The notes beneath the pieces are model-generated. The model ran no database searches. It saw only the letters and a list, made by a program, of their open reading frames with translations, and was not told where the DNA came from. Shown one piece after another: positions 35,892 through 45,987 of a DNA stretch of 64,000 nucleotides. The stretch's first letter is position 1, and every line of letters starts with the position of its first letter. Both the position numbers and the translations under genes were made by a program. The stretch comes from Pseudoramibacter sp. (GTDB lineage: Bacteria > Bacillota > Clostridia > Eubacteriales > Eubacteriaceae): positions 1,599,406 through 1,663,405 of the forward strand of contig NZ_JAKVLT010000001.1 of the NCBI RefSeq assembly GCF_022484225.1, in the 5' to 3' direction.

Positions 35892-38303
35892 TTATTTTGC
35901 TACGATATTATAAATTTTGCCAGGCACATAGATTTCTTTTATAATTTGCTTGCCTTCAACAAACTTTTTAATATTTTCATTTTCAAAAGCTAAATCATGT
36001 GCTTCATCTTTAGCTGCATCTACTGCAATTTGAATTTTACCTCTTACCTTGCCGTTAATCTGAACCGCCATTTCAATAACGTCATCAACCGTTTTATTTT
36101 CATCATATTCTGGCCATGATGATTGGTGCAGCATTCCCTGTTCACCAATAATTTGCCATAATTCCTCAGTAATATGTGGGGCTACTGGATACAAAAGTTT
36201 CAGGAAAGTACTTAGTTCTCCTTTTGTAACAGACCCTACATCATAAAAACGATTTAGTAACGTCATTAATGAAGCAATTGCCGTATTGTATTTCATTGCT
36301 TCATAATCTTCACTAACTTTTTTTATGGTTTTATGCATATCACTTTCCAATTTTGAGCTGTAGTCTTCACCATCTTTTACGATTTCTTGAAGCCGCCAAA
36401 CTCTTTCCAGGAAGCGGTTGCATCCTTTTAAACCATTTTCAGACCATGGCGCAGGTTTTTCATAATCGCCGATAAACATGATATATGTTCTTAATGCATC
36501 TGCCCCATATTCTTCTATGATATCATTCGGATTGACAACATTTCCCTTTGACTTGCTCATCTTTTCACCGTCTGATCCTAAAATCAAACCCTGAGCTGTA
36601 CGTTTTTTATAGGGTTCTTTTGTCGGCACTACCCCAATATCATATAAGAATTGATGCCAGAATCGAGAATATAACAAGTGGCGTGTAACATGTTCCATTC
36701 CGCCATTATACCAATCTACAGGCAGCCAGTATTTCATCTTGTCCATATCTGCCAAAGCCTTGGTATTATGGGGATCTGTGTATCGAAGGAAATACCAGCT
36801 GGATCCGGCCCATTGCGGCATCGTATCCGTTTCTCTTTTAGCCGGTCCACCACAAATAGGACATGTGGTATTAACCCATTCTGGAATATCCGCTAATGGA
36901 GATTCTCCAGTGTCTGTCGGTTCGTAATGTGTCACTTTAGGAAGTTCAACCGGCAAATCTTTTTCTGGAATAGGAACGATTCCGCAGTGATCACAGTATA
37001 CAATTGGAATTGGTTCTCCCCAATAACGCTGACGATTGAAAGCCCAATTTTTCATCTTATAATTAATGGTCTTTTTGCCCAGATGATGTTCTTCCAAATA
37101 TTGGATCATTGCAGGGATAGCCTTTTTAACTTCCATACCATTTAAAAAGTCTGAATTAACCAATTCCCCCGAAGCCACATCAGTATAGGCTTCTTTTTGA
37201 ACATCTCCGCCTTTAATGACTTCAATAATTGGCAAATCAAATTTTTTTGCAAAGTCCCAATCTCTGGTGTCATGTGCAGGAACCGCCATAATGGCACCCG
37301 TGCCATACCCCATCATGACGTAGTCTGCAACAAAAATGGGAATTTCTTTTCCTGATATAGGATTGATCGCAGTAATCCCCTTGATTTGAACGCCAGTCTT
37401 GTCCTTCATTAATTGAACTCTTTCGAATTCAGTTTTATGCTGTGCTTCTTTTTTATATTGTATGATTTCATCCATATTATGAATATCAGATGAAAGTTCT
37501 TCGATAATTGGATGCTCTGGAGCGATAACCATAAAAGTCACGCCAAATAACGTATCTGCACGCGTAGTAAAAACCTTTAATTTTTGTTCATGATCTTTAA
37601 TATTAAAATTAATTTCAGCACCAACAGATTTGCCAATCCAATTTTTCTGTTCTGTCTTGATTCGTGGCAAATAATCGACGTCGTCTAGTCCTTTTAATAA
37701 CTTTTCAGCATATTCTCTGATTTTTAAAAACCAGACATCCTTTTCCATTTGAATAACATCGCTGCCACAACGGTCGCATTTACCATCTCGAAAATCTTCA
37801 TTAGACAATACAACCTTACAATGCGTACAAAAATTAACATAGGTATGATCTTTATATGCTAACCCATGTTTATACATTTGAAGGAAGATCCATTGTGTCC
37901 ACTTATAATATTCAGGATCTGTTGTATCGATCACACGATCCCAATCGAATGAGTAACCAATAGATTTTAACTGTTGTGTAAATACTTTAATATTTTGGTC
38001 TGTAACTTTTCTTGGGTGTTGACCTGTTTTTATCGCGTAATTTTCAGTTGGAAGTCCATAGGCATCAAATCCAATCGGAAATAAAACATTATATCCCTGC
38101 ATTCTTCGTTTTCTCGCAATGACTTCCAACGATGTATAAGCGCGAACATGACCTACATGTAAACCCACACCGCTTGGATACGGGAATTCGACTAACCCAT
38201 AAAATTTAGGTTTGCTGTAATCTTCTTCAGCCTTAAAAGCGCCAGTATCCTCCCAAATTTTTTGCCATTTTTTCTCAACTTTTTCGTGATTGTATTTTTC
38301 CAT
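35892..38303 (-). CDS. leuS: leucyl-tRNA synthetase
   Basis: 803 residues from ATG 38303, five bases after GGAGG; an upstream TTG lies within the ribosome site. The class I HIGH motif is [14 protein letters not shown] and [12 protein letters not shown] is near residue 575. A Cys4 zinc finger ([21 protein letters not shown]) and the editing domain with TRADTLFG (the conserved T-rich and D region) are present. It charges tRNA-Leu. The leader is short and has no T-box. Confidence 0.96.
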   Translation of the reverse strand: MEKYNHEKVEKKWQKIWEDTGAFKAEEDYSKPKFYGLVEFPYPSGVGLHVGHVRAYTSLEVIARKRRMQGYNVLFPIGFDAYGLPTENYAIKTGQHPRKVTDQNIKVFTQQLKSIGYSFDWDRVIDTTDPEYYKWTQWIFLQMYKHGLAYKDHTYVNFCTHCKVVLSNEDFRDGKCDRCGSDVIQMEKDVWFLKIREYAEKLLKGLDDVDYLPRIKTEQKNWIGKSVGAEINFNIKDHEQKLKVFTTRADTLFGVTFMVIAPEHPIIEELSSDIHNMDEIIQYKKEAQHKTEFERVQLMKDKTGVQIKGITAINPISGKEIPIFVADYVMMGYGTGAIMAVPAHDTRDWDFAKKFDLPIIEVIKGGDVQKEAYTDVASGELVNSDFLNGMEVKKAIPAMIQYLEEHHLGKKTINYKMKNWAFNRQRYWGEPIPIVYCDHCGIVPIPEKDLPVELPKVTHYEPTDTGESPLADIPEWVNTTCPICGGPAKRETDTMPQWAGSSWYFLRYTDPHNTKALADMDKMKYWLPVDWYNGGMEHVTRHLLYSRFWHQFLYDIGVVPTKEPYKKRTAQGLILGSDGEKMSKSKGNVVNPNDIIEEYGADALRTYIMFIGDYEKPAPWSENGLKGCNRFLERVWRLQEIVKDGEDYSSKLESDMHKTIKKVSEDYEAMKYNTAIASLMTLLNRFYDVGSVTKGELSTFLKLLYPVAPHITEELWQIIGEQGMLHQSSWPEYDENKTVDDVIEMAVQINGKVRGKIQIAVDAAKDEAHDLAFENENIKKFVEGKQIIKEIYVPGKIYNIVAK

Positions 38304-38339
38304 TGGAGCCTCCAAAATTATTATCTATCTAATTTCTTT

Positions 38340-38368
38340 ATTATAGTCATATCAATAATTCGTGTCAA
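38340..38368 (-). promoter_or_regulatory. leuS promoter, full sigma-A consensus
   Basis: On the minus strand TTGACA (38363-38368), 17 bp, TATAAT (38340-38345). Predicted transcription starts about 30 bp upstream of the ATG, leaving no space for a riboswitch or T-box. Confidence 0.92.
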
Positions 38369-38407
38369 ACAAAAGCAACTTCCTGTCTGGTATTTTCATC
38401 TTTTTTT

Positions 38408-38416
38408 TGATATGAT
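38408..38416 (+). promoter_or_regulatory. extended -10 promoter for the ABC-F gene
   Basis: TGATATGAT at 38408-38416 fits TGn plus TATGAT. AGAGG precedes the ATG at 38446. The promoter is divergent from leuS. Confidence 0.5.
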
Positions 38417-38445
38417 TATTACCTATATTAGAAAAGAGGACTATT

Positions 38446-40371
38446 ATGTTATTAAATGTTGACCATGTGTCTTTTAGTTACGGCGATCAACAAATTTTCC
38501 AAAATCTTACTTTTTCAATTCAAGAGCATCAAAAACTCGGATTAATCGGGAAAAACGGAGCTGGCAAAACAACATTATTTAATTTGATGACCGGTGAACT
38601 TCTTCCTGATAATGGTGCTGTACATCGAAATACATCAATTCAAATCGGATACTTAAAACAAGAACAGACATTTGAATCTGATTTATCACTCCATGACGTA
38701 TTCTTATCTTTTTTTCTCCCCTTAATTGAAATTGAAAATAAGATGAAAAAAATTCAAGGCAAAATTGATCATGCGCAGGGACAAACTCAGGAAGATGCTG
38801 TTATTGAACTTGCTGATTTACAAGAAAAATATAAAAATATGGGTGGTTATTCCTACCCCAGCCGTATTCGAGGTGTTATGGCTGGTTTAGGTCTTGCCGA
38901 AGAAGACTTAAACCGAAAAATCAACACTTTCAGCAGCGGTCAAAAGACTAAAATTGCTTTGGGCTCTTTATTACTTCAAGAACCAGACTTATTATTATTA
39001 GACGAACCTACAAATTATTTGGATATTCATTCTTTAAATTGGTTGGAAAATATGTTAAGGAACTATCCAAAAAGTTTTGTTGTCATTTCTCACGATCGTT
39101 ACCTTCTGGACCATGTCTGCACATCTATTTCTGAAATTCAAAATCATAATATTGTTCACTACAAAGGAAATTATTCTTCTTTTCGTTTAAAAAAGAAAAA
39201 GGCAGATGCGGCATATCAAAAAAAAGTTGCTTCTTATCAAGAAGAAATAAAACATCAGGAAGCGATAATATCTAAATTAAGAGGTAATTTTACTACCAAA
39301 AATACAAAGCGTGCTAAAAGTCGTGAAAAAAATTTAGAAAAGATGAAAAATGAATACAGTCATTTTTCTAAATCTGATGAAAACAATAATCTTCATTTAT
39401 CATTAAAACCCAGTGTACGGTCTTCAAACGATGTATTAAAAATCAAACAATTATCAAAATCATTTGACAATTTATCGCTATATCAAAATTTAAATCTTGA
39501 AATATTCCGTGGTGATCGCATCGGTATTATTGGTGCAAATGGTGCAGGAAAATCAACCCTACTAAAAATTATTAAACGAGAGTTGCTTCCCGATTCCGGA
39601 CGCCTCATATTTGGTGAAAATGTTCATATTGGCTATTACAGTCAAGAATCAGAAGAAACTTTCTCAGATCCTTCTGGAACATTAATAGATGCTCTTAGAA
39701 CAGTCAATATAAAGTTATCTGACGGAGAAATTCGAAACATTTTAGCTCAATTTATGTTCAGAAACGATGATGTTTTTAAACCGGTGAATGAATTATCCGG
39801 TGGCGAAAAATCACGTTTGCGTCTGGCAATGCTCATGATCTCCCAAGCCAATTTGCTTTTATTAGATGAACCAACTAATCATATTGACATGGACACAAAG
39901 GAAATTCTTGAAGATGCATTAATCCATTATTCTGGCACAATCATCACGGTATCGCATGATCGCTATTTTCTCAATAAAATCGCCACCAGAATTGTATCTA
40001 TTTCTTCAGATCAGATTTTAGATCTGCCTGGGAATTATGATGACTATCGTCTTTATTGTTCAACGCACACTCAAAACGATGAAACTACAACACATACTTC
40101 AATAAAATCTAAGGATCAAAAGAATAAGACTCAACATGAACAGCAGAAAAAAATTCGCAATCAGAAAAAGGATCTCGAAAAAATAGAAAAACATTTAGAT
40201 AAGCTTACTCTTCAACTTAAAGAAATTGAAAAAAATATGGGTGATACACACTTTTATGAAGATCCACAGAAAGCTGAGCAAGGAATGCAGCAATATGCCC
40301 AAATAAAAAAAGACATTGCTGCTTTAACACAACAATGGGAAGAATTGGCAATGAAATTAGAAAATAACTAA
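38446..40371 (+). CDS. ABC-F family ATPase
   Basis: 641 residues, two ABC cassettes and no membrane segment. Cassette 1: Walker A GKNGAGKTT, signature FSSGQKTKIALGSLLL, Walker B LLLLDEPTNYLD. Cassette 2: GANGAGKST, LSGGEKSRLRLAMLM, LLLLDEPTNHID. An interdomain arm (about 235-320) is Lys-rich, and the C-terminal coiled coil (about 550-640) is typical of the YdiF/Uup subgroup. ABC-F proteins act on the ribosome; whether this is a translation factor or a resistance protein cannot be told here. A 79-residue gene follows 11 bp later. Confidence 0.92.
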   Translation: MLLNVDHVSFSYGDQQIFQNLTFSIQEHQKLGLIGKNGAGKTTLFNLMTGELLPDNGAVHRNTSIQIGYLKQEQTFESDLSLHDVFLSFFLPLIEIENKMKKIQGKIDHAQGQTQEDAVIELADLQEKYKNMGGYSYPSRIRGVMAGLGLAEEDLNRKINTFSSGQKTKIALGSLLLQEPDLLLLDEPTNYLDIHSLNWLENMLRNYPKSFVVISHDRYLLDHVCTSISEIQNHNIVHYKGNYSSFRLKKKKADAAYQKKVASYQEEIKHQEAIISKLRGNFTTKNTKRAKSREKNLEKMKNEYSHFSKSDENNNLHLSLKPSVRSSNDVLKIKQLSKSFDNLSLYQNLNLEIFRGDRIGIIGANGAGKSTLLKIIKRELLPDSGRLIFGENVHIGYYSQESEETFSDPSGTLIDALRTVNIKLSDGEIRNILAQFMFRNDDVFKPVNELSGGEKSRLRLAMLMISQANLLLLDEPTNHIDMDTKEILEDALIHYSGTIITVSHDRYFLNKIATRIVSISSDQILDLPGNYDDYRLYCSTHTQNDETTTHTSIKSKDQKNKTQHEQQKKIRNQKKDLEKIEKHLDKLTLQLKEIEKNMGDTHFYEDPQKAEQGMQQYAQIKKDIAALTQQWEELAMKLENN

Positions 40372-40382
40372 AAGGAGATAAT

Positions 40383-40622
40383 ATGTTAAATTTAACAGAT
40401 GAAGAAAAAAAGATTCTTAATACACTATTTAAAGATGTGCGCTATACAACAAGAAATCAAATGATTTATATTTTATATGCTGCCAAACCCGAACCTACAA
40501 CACCCGATGCCAAATATATAAATCTTGTTATTAATCCTTTAATTAAAAAGATTTATTACGCTGATCGAAAAGATATGGAAGAAGTTTTTGATGCTATCCC
40601 TTTCGATGTAGAAAACAACTAA
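40383..40622 (+). CDS. small unrecognised protein, 79 residues
   Basis: AAAGGAG lies six bases before ATG, so it is probably real and co-transcribed with the ABC-F gene. The chain is mixed helical, charged, without Cys or membrane segment: LTDEEKKILNTLF, RYTTRNQMIYILYAAKP, INPLIKKIYYADRKDM. I do not recognise a family. Confidence 0.7.
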   Translation: MLNLTDEEKKILNTLFKDVRYTTRNQMIYILYAAKPEPTTPDAKYINLVINPLIKKIYYADRKDMEEVFDAIPFDVENN

Positions 40623-40625
40623 TAG

Positions 40626-40665
40626 AAAGAGCAGCTGCAGTCATATGACTTGCAGCTGCTCTTTT
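40626..40665. terminator. bidirectional terminator
   Basis: AAAGAGCAGCTGCA (40626-40639) pairs with TGCAGCTGCTCTTT (40651-40664), and T residues follow on the + strand. The loop GTCATATGAC is itself palindromic. It separates convergent genes. Confidence 0.88.
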
Positions 40666-41133
40666 TCAAATCAAATTAAAGAAATGATTTTGGCGCAATG
40701 CTTCATATAAAACAATATTTACTGAATTTGCCAGATTTAAAGATCTTGCCTGAGGATTGTTTCTCATAGGTATGCGAAACCGCCTGTCATAATAACGTTC
40801 ATGTATCTCATCTGGTAAGCCGGCTGTTTCTCTACCAAACATCAAATAATCATTATCCTGAAATTCAACATCAGTATACTTTTTTGTCGCATGTGTTGTC
40901 AGCAAATAAGGCTTAGGATTATCATTCTTTTTTAAGAAATCTTCAAAATCTAAATAAATTGAAATGTCTACCAAGTTCCAATAATCTAAACCTGCCCTTT
41001 TAACAGCCTTATCGCTCACCGAAAAGCCCAACGGCTCAATTAAATGCAGCCTTGTTCCAGTTAATGCACAGGTTCTTGCAATGTTTCCTGTATTTTGCGG
41101 GATCTCAGGTTCATAAAGAACGACATTTAACAT
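40666..41133 (-). CDS. trmL: tRNA (cytidine/uridine(34)-2'-O)-methyltransferase
   Basis: 155 residues from MLNVVLYEPEIPQNTGNIAR, with AAAGGA five bases upstream; the longer frame lacks a site. SPOUT motifs are EIPQNTGNIARTCALTG, LMFGRETAGLP and IPMRNNPQARSLNLANSVNIVLYE, typical of the YibK/CspR group that methylates the ribose of nucleotide 34 in tRNA-Leu. Being next to leuS and ABC-F is suggestive but the strand differs. Confidence 0.92.
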   Translation of the reverse strand: MLNVVLYEPEIPQNTGNIARTCALTGTRLHLIEPLGFSVSDKAVKRAGLDYWNLVDISIYLDFEDFLKKNDNPKPYLLTTHATKKYTDVEFQDNDYLMFGRETAGLPDEIHERYYDRRFRIPMRNNPQARSLNLANSVNIVLYEALRQNHFFNLI

Positions 41134-41154
41134 AAATTTCCTTTCTATCAATAC

Positions 41155-42396
41155 TTATAGCGAATATTTTGGAAGAATAATTGTGAAAGTGCTCCCTTTC
41201 CCCAATTCAGAGTCAATCGCAATCTTTCCGCCATGTTGTTTTACAATTAAAGCGCAGATATTCAACCCCAAGCCAAAACCGCCTTCTTCCCGATGCCGCG
41301 CATCATCTACACGATAAAAGCGTTCGAATATTTTTTTCTGATCTTTTTCTGAAAGACCAATACCAGTATCTGCAACAGCAATTTGAACAGATCGCATCGA
41401 CGTTGTCAACTTGATCGTTACAGTTCCTCCTGCATTTGTATATTTAATGGCATTATCTACTAATATACGAATAGCCTGTTTTATTTTGTCTTTGTCACCT
41501 TTAAAATCAATATCTTTTTGAATATTACTCTTTAATGCTATGTCCTGCTGTTTCGCAAAATCATACATTAAATCATAAACCTCCGCACAGAGAGCGCTTA
41601 AATCAAAAATTTTTTTCTGGAATATTAGACGGTTATTATCAGCCTGCGCAATTGTCAACAAATTTGAAATCAATTTTGACATAGTTTCGCTTTCTGATGA
41701 TATATTATCCAACCAATGAATGTTTTCAGATAATACCTCATCCTCTTTCATTCGTAATACTTCAACATTGGTTTGAATAACCGTTAATGGTGTACGAAGT
41801 TCATGCGAAGCGTCTGCAATAAATTTTTTTTGATTTTCGTAAGACTCCTTAACCGGACGAAGAGATTTTCCAGCTAGGAAATAACTAATTGGAATTAGTA
41901 TCAAAATTCCTGCAGAGCCAAAAAAGAGTAGTATGATAAAGACTGTTTTTGTAAAGGCTCGTTCATTACTAACCTGTTGAAAGACTTGTAATGTTTTAAC
42001 TTCATTTCCTTTTTTAAATCTTTTCGAATAAACCCGATAAGTGATATGACTTGTTTCAAAGTCACGAAATGTTTCATTAAATTTTTTATCTTGAAGCAAT
42101 TCATGGCCTCTGAGAATCAAAGAGGCATTGAACACTTTCATATGTTCAGCGTGATGATTGGAATCCCAAAGAATATATTCATAATTGCTGGAATAACCAT
42201 TAAAGCGAGCCGCTTTTCTTCCGTCATACTTTTCACTATCAATGATGCTTTGAGAAGTCCGTACTAAAAAGCGTTCGCTAAAATTAACATAAGTCCATCG
42301 CCACATGAACATTAACAGAGCTATAAAAAAAATTAAAAAAGCAATTAAAATTAAAACATTAAAAAGAGTAATCTGCTTCTTAATCTCTCTAAACAT
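41155..42396 (-). CDS. sensor histidine kinase
   Basis: 413 residues. A membrane helix at about 11-36 and a second at about 155-178 enclose an extracytoplasmic sensor region of about 115 residues. The HisKA H-box is FIADASHELRTPLTV; HATPase boxes are NAIKYTNAGG, VADTGIGLS and GFGLGLNICALI. It autophosphorylates on His and passes phosphate to the regulator encoded 24 bp upstream. The sensor domain gives no clue to the signal. The ATG has only a weak site. Confidence 0.93.
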   Translation of the reverse strand: MFREIKKQITLFNVLILIAFLIFFIALLMFMWRWTYVNFSERFLVRTSQSIIDSEKYDGRKAARFNGYSSNYEYILWDSNHHAEHMKVFNASLILRGHELLQDKKFNETFRDFETSHITYRVYSKRFKKGNEVKTLQVFQQVSNERAFTKTVFIILLFFGSAGILILIPISYFLAGKSLRPVKESYENQKKFIADASHELRTPLTVIQTNVEVLRMKEDEVLSENIHWLDNISSESETMSKLISNLLTIAQADNNRLIFQKKIFDLSALCAEVYDLMYDFAKQQDIALKSNIQKDIDFKGDKDKIKQAIRILVDNAIKYTNAGGTVTIKLTTSMRSVQIAVADTGIGLSEKDQKKIFERFYRVDDARHREEGGFGLGLNICALIVKQHGGKIAIDSELGKGSTFTIILPKYSL

Positions 42397-42420
42397 CAAA
42401 TTTATCCACGCTTCTCGTTA

Positions 42421-43089
42421 TTAACGCTTCCCCATCGTGTAACCAACGCCACGAATTGTATCAATTTTGACATTTGTATCTGATAATTTCTTTCTTAGAT
42501 TATGAACATAAATCTCTATGTTATTTTCATTCACTTCTTTATCAAAACCCCAGACACGATCCAAAATCTGTTCTCTAGTAAAAACTTGGTTTGGCCGTTT
42601 AATAAGCATTTCCAATATTTTTGATTCTTTAACGGACAGCTTGTATTCATTTGATTTTGTTATCAATGTATTTTTCTTTGTATTAAACGAAACATCTTCA
42701 AAATCGATACATTCGCCTTTAATTTCATTGTCCGGGCGCCTGCTCAATGCACGAATACGAGCAAAAAGTTCTTTTGCAGAAAAAGGCTTAACGAGATAAT
42801 CATCTGCGCCCAAATCCAGTCCTTTAACTTTATCATCTACCGTACCTTTTGCAGTCAAAAGTAAAATAGGTGTTGTAATATCATGATCTCTAACTTCTTT
42901 TAATATTTCAAGCCCATCCTTACCAGGCAGCATGATATCTAATACAATAACGTCATAAATTGGATTCAACGCAAAAAGCAATCCTTCATCGCCATCATTA
43001 GCAATATCACAATCTATATTCTGAATTCGGCATAATTCTTTTAATGCATCCGTTATTTTTTTCTCGTCTTCTACAAATAATATACGCAT
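42421..43089 (-). CDS. OmpR-family response regulator
   Basis: 222 residues. The receiver domain (1-118) has the acidic pair VEDE, phospho-acceptor D51 in VIVLDIMLPGKDG, T in LLLTAKG and K in DDYLVKPF. A winged-helix DNA-binding domain follows at 125-222 (ESKILEMLIKRPNQVFTREQILDRVWG). AGGTG lies six bases before ATG. It forms an operon with the kinase. The targets are unknown. Confidence 0.94.
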   Translation of the reverse strand: MRILFVEDEKKITDALKELCRIQNIDCDIANDGDEGLLFALNPIYDVIVLDIMLPGKDGLEILKEVRDHDITTPILLLTAKGTVDDKVKGLDLGADDYLVKPFSAKELFARIRALSRRPDNEIKGECIDFEDVSFNTKKNTLITKSNEYKLSVKESKILEMLIKRPNQVFTREQILDRVWGFDKEVNENNIEIYVHNLRKKLSDTNVKIDTIRGVGYTMGKR

Positions 43090-43122
43090 ATTTCACCTCG
43101 TACAATATACAATTTATTGTTG

Positions 43123-43128
43123 ATTATA
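43123..43128 (-). promoter_or_regulatory. possible -10 for the two-component operon
   Basis: TATAAT on the minus strand, 34 bp before the regulator ATG. The -35 is weak (ATACAG-like at 17-bp spacing). Confidence 0.4.
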
Positions 43129-43185
43129 TCTATTTTGCCTTAATTCTGTATAAATGAAAATTGCAATCACAATACACAAATTCAT

Positions 43186-43223
43186 AAAAAGAATAGCCAG
43201 CAGATCATCTGCTGGCTATTCTT
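43186..43223 (-). terminator. terminator after ppdK
   Basis: AAGAATAGCCAGCAGA (43189-43204) pairs with TCTGCTGGCTATTCTT (43208-43223); five T residues follow on the minus strand, and T-rich DNA lies on the + side too. Confidence 0.9.
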
Positions 43224-43237
43224 TATTTTTAAATTAA

Positions 43238-45868
43238 TTATGCATTCTGTTTAATCGCTGCCTGAGCTGCTGCAAGTCTTGCAATTGGAACTCTGAACGG
43301 TGAGCAAGAAACATAATCCAAACCTATTGAATTGCAGAATTCAACTGAAGATGGATCGCCACCATGTTCTCCACAAATACCACAGTGTAAATCTGCACGT
43401 GTATCCTTGCCCTTCTTAATAGCCATCTTCATTAACTGGCCAACACCTGTTTGATCAAGCTTAGAGAAAGGATCATTTTCATAGATCTTCTTATCATAAT
43501 AGGAATTCAGGAACTTCCCTGCATCATCACGGGAGAACCCGAATGTCATCTGCGTTAAGTCATTGGTCCCGAAGCAGAAGAATTCAGCTTCCTGTGCAAT
43601 TTTATCAGCAGTTAAGCAGGCACGCGGAATTTCAATCATTGTCCCGACTTTATATTTCATGTCAGAACCAGCTGCCTTTAATTCAGCGTCTGCTGTTTTA
43701 ACCACAATATCCTTGACGTATTTCATTTCTTTGACTTCGCCAACTAATGGAATCATGATTTCTGGAACAAGTGTCCAATCCGGATGTGCTTTTTGTACAT
43801 TCAATGCAGCACGAATGACAGCCTTTGTCTGCATAACACCGATTTCAGGATAAGTTACTGTTAAACGGCATCCACGATGTCCCATCATAGGATTGAATTC
43901 GTGCAAGCTGCTGATAATTGCTTTAATTTGTTCAACAGTTTTACCTTTTGCATCCGCAACTTTCTGAATTTCTTCTTCTGTTGTCGGAACAAATTCATGC
44001 AGTGGCGGATCTAAGAAACGAATGGTAACAGGACGTCCGCCTAAAGCTTCGAATAACTTTTCAAAGTCTCCCTGCTGTAATGGCAAAATTTTAGCTAAAG
44101 CTTCTTCTCTTTCTTCGACTGTATCTGAACAGATCATTTCTCTGAAAGCGTCAATTCTATCACCTTGGAAGAACATGTGTTCAGTACGGCAGAGGCCAAT
44201 CCCTTCAGCACCCAGTTCAACAGCCTTCGCTGCATCTTCCGGAGTATCTGCATTTGTTCTAACTCCCATCGTTCTGAATTCATCAGCCCATTTCATGATC
44301 GTAGCGAAATCTTCATCATCAATTGAGCCTTCCTGGACATCCAGCGCACCATCATAAATGTTTCCTGTTGATCCGTCAAAGGAAATGACATCACCTTCAT
44401 GATAAGTATGTCCGCCTAATTTAAAAGTACGGTTTGCTTCGTCCATTTCGATTTCAGAACAACCGGCAACACAGCAACTTCCCATACCACGTGCGACAAC
44501 AGCAGCATGAGATGTCATTCCGCCACGAGCTGTCAAAATCCCCTGAGCAGCTTTCATACCTTCAATATCTTCTGGAGAAGTTTCAAGACGAACCAAAACA
44601 ACTTTTTCGCCATCTGCTGCTGCTTCTTTTGCATCTTCAGCAGTAAAAACAATCTTGCCGCTTGCTGCGCCAGGTGCTGCTGGGAGTCCCTTGCCAATCT
44701 GTTCTGCTTTATCTAATTCAGATTTAACAAATGAACCGTGAAGCAAAGTATCGAGGTTTCTCGGTTCGACATCCAAGACAGCTTTCTTCTTATCGATTTT
44801 ACCTTCTTTAACCAAATCATTTGCAATCTTCAAAGCTGCTTTAGCTGTCCGTTTCCCATTACGGGTCTGCAGCATAAACAATTTACCTTCTTCAATAGTA
44901 AATTCCATATCCTGCATATCACGGTAATGATCTTCCAAAGTTTTTGCAATGCCGATTAACTGATCGTAAATCTTTGGCATCTTTTCTTTGATTGCATCGA
45001 TCTTCATTGGTGTACGAACACCAGCAACGACGTCTTCGCCCTGAGCGTTCATCAACACTTCTGCATAGAATTTATTTTCACCTGTTGCAGGGTCTCTTGT
45101 AAAAGCAACACCTGATCCTGAAGATTCTCCCATATTCCCAAAGACCATCTGCTGCACGTTGACTGCTGTTCCCCATGAATAAGGAATATCATTGTCGCGG
45201 CGGTAGACATTAGCTCTTGGGTTATCCCATGAACGGAAAACTGCTTTAACTGCTTCGATTAATTGTGTTTTCGGGTCATCCGGGAAGTCCTGACCAAGCT
45301 GTGCCTTATATTCCGCTTTGAATTGATTTGCAAGTTCTTTTAAATCATCAGCATTTAAATCAACATCTTGTTTGACACCGCGATCCGCTTTCATCTTGTC
45401 AATTAAAGTTTCGAAGTATTTCTTTCCAACTTCCATGACAACGTCTGAGAACATCTGGATAAATCTTCTGTAACAATCCCAAGCCCAACGAGGATTTCCA
45501 GATTTTTTAGCAATAGCTTCAACAACATCTTCATTTAAACCTAAGTTGAGGATCGTATCCATCATCCCAGGCATAGATGCTCTTGCCCCAGAACGAACTG
45601 AAACAAGTAACGGATTTTCTTTATCGCCGAATTTCTTGCCAGTAATTTCTTCCAGCTTTTTCATATATTCTGCAATCTGGCCGGAAATTTCATCGTTAAT
45701 TTGTCTGCCATCTTCGTAGTACTGTGTACACGCTTCTGTTGTAATGGTGAAACCTTGAGGAACTGGCAACCCCAAATTTGTCATTTCTGCAAGGTTAGCG
45801 CCTTTTCCACCCAGCAATTCGCGCATGTTCGCGTTGCCTTCGGTGAACAGATACACCCATTTACTCAT
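43238..45868 (-). CDS. ppdK: pyruvate, phosphate dikinase
   Basis: 876 residues, full length. The N-terminal ATP-grasp part starts VYLFTEGNANMRELLGGKGANLAEM. The phosphorylated His is in GGMTSHAAVVARGMGSCCVAG, near residue 455, and the PEP-site Cys is in LHCGICGEHGGDPSS near the C-terminus. It interconverts pyruvate, ATP and phosphate with PEP, AMP and PPi, and in anaerobes serves glycolysis or gluconeogenesis from PFOR-linked pyruvate. GGAGG precedes ATG. The transcription unit is single-gene. Confidence 0.97.
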   Translation of the reverse strand: MSKWVYLFTEGNANMRELLGGKGANLAEMTNLGLPVPQGFTITTEACTQYYEDGRQINDEISGQIAEYMKKLEEITGKKFGDKENPLLVSVRSGARASMPGMMDTILNLGLNEDVVEAIAKKSGNPRWAWDCYRRFIQMFSDVVMEVGKKYFETLIDKMKADRGVKQDVDLNADDLKELANQFKAEYKAQLGQDFPDDPKTQLIEAVKAVFRSWDNPRANVYRRDNDIPYSWGTAVNVQQMVFGNMGESSGSGVAFTRDPATGENKFYAEVLMNAQGEDVVAGVRTPMKIDAIKEKMPKIYDQLIGIAKTLEDHYRDMQDMEFTIEEGKLFMLQTRNGKRTAKAALKIANDLVKEGKIDKKKAVLDVEPRNLDTLLHGSFVKSELDKAEQIGKGLPAAPGAASGKIVFTAEDAKEAAADGEKVVLVRLETSPEDIEGMKAAQGILTARGGMTSHAAVVARGMGSCCVAGCSEIEMDEANRTFKLGGHTYHEGDVISFDGSTGNIYDGALDVQEGSIDDEDFATIMKWADEFRTMGVRTNADTPEDAAKAVELGAEGIGLCRTEHMFFQGDRIDAFREMICSDTVEEREEALAKILPLQQGDFEKLFEALGGRPVTIRFLDPPLHEFVPTTEEEIQKVADAKGKTVEQIKAIISSLHEFNPMMGHRGCRLTVTYPEIGVMQTKAVIRAALNVQKAHPDWTLVPEIMIPLVGEVKEMKYVKDIVVKTADAELKAAGSDMKYKVGTMIEIPRACLTADKIAQEAEFFCFGTNDLTQMTFGFSRDDAGKFLNSYYDKKIYENDPFSKLDQTGVGQLMKMAIKKGKDTRADLHCGICGEHGGDPSSVEFCNSIGLDYVSCSPFRVPIARLAAAQAAIKQNA

Positions 45869-45888
45869 ATTATTACCTCCTAAAACTA

Positions 45889-45905
45889 TTGCGATATATT
45901 CGCAA
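45889..45905. promoter_or_regulatory. 17-bp inverted repeat in the ppdK leader
   Basis: TTGCGATATATTCGCAA: perfect 6-base arms around TATAT, about 20 bp downstream of the predicted ppdK start and 20 bp before the ATG. It could be a repressor operator or a small mRNA hairpin next to the ribosome site. Confidence 0.35.
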
Positions 45906-45930
45906 CAAAATTTTATTTTCTACAGACATT

Positions 45931-45939
45931 AGTATACCA
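45931..45939 (-). promoter_or_regulatory. ppdK promoter, extended -10
   Basis: On the minus strand TGGTATACT (TGn plus TATACT); the -35 area is T-rich only. The leader is about 55 bases. Confidence 0.55.
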
Positions 45940-45987
45940 TTAATTATTTCGAAAAAAAACCAAATTATGGAAAAAATCAACACTAAC

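Noticed and set aside
38304..38339. T-box riboswitch upstream of leuS
   Set aside because: The consensus promoter leaves a leader of only about 30 bases, far too short.
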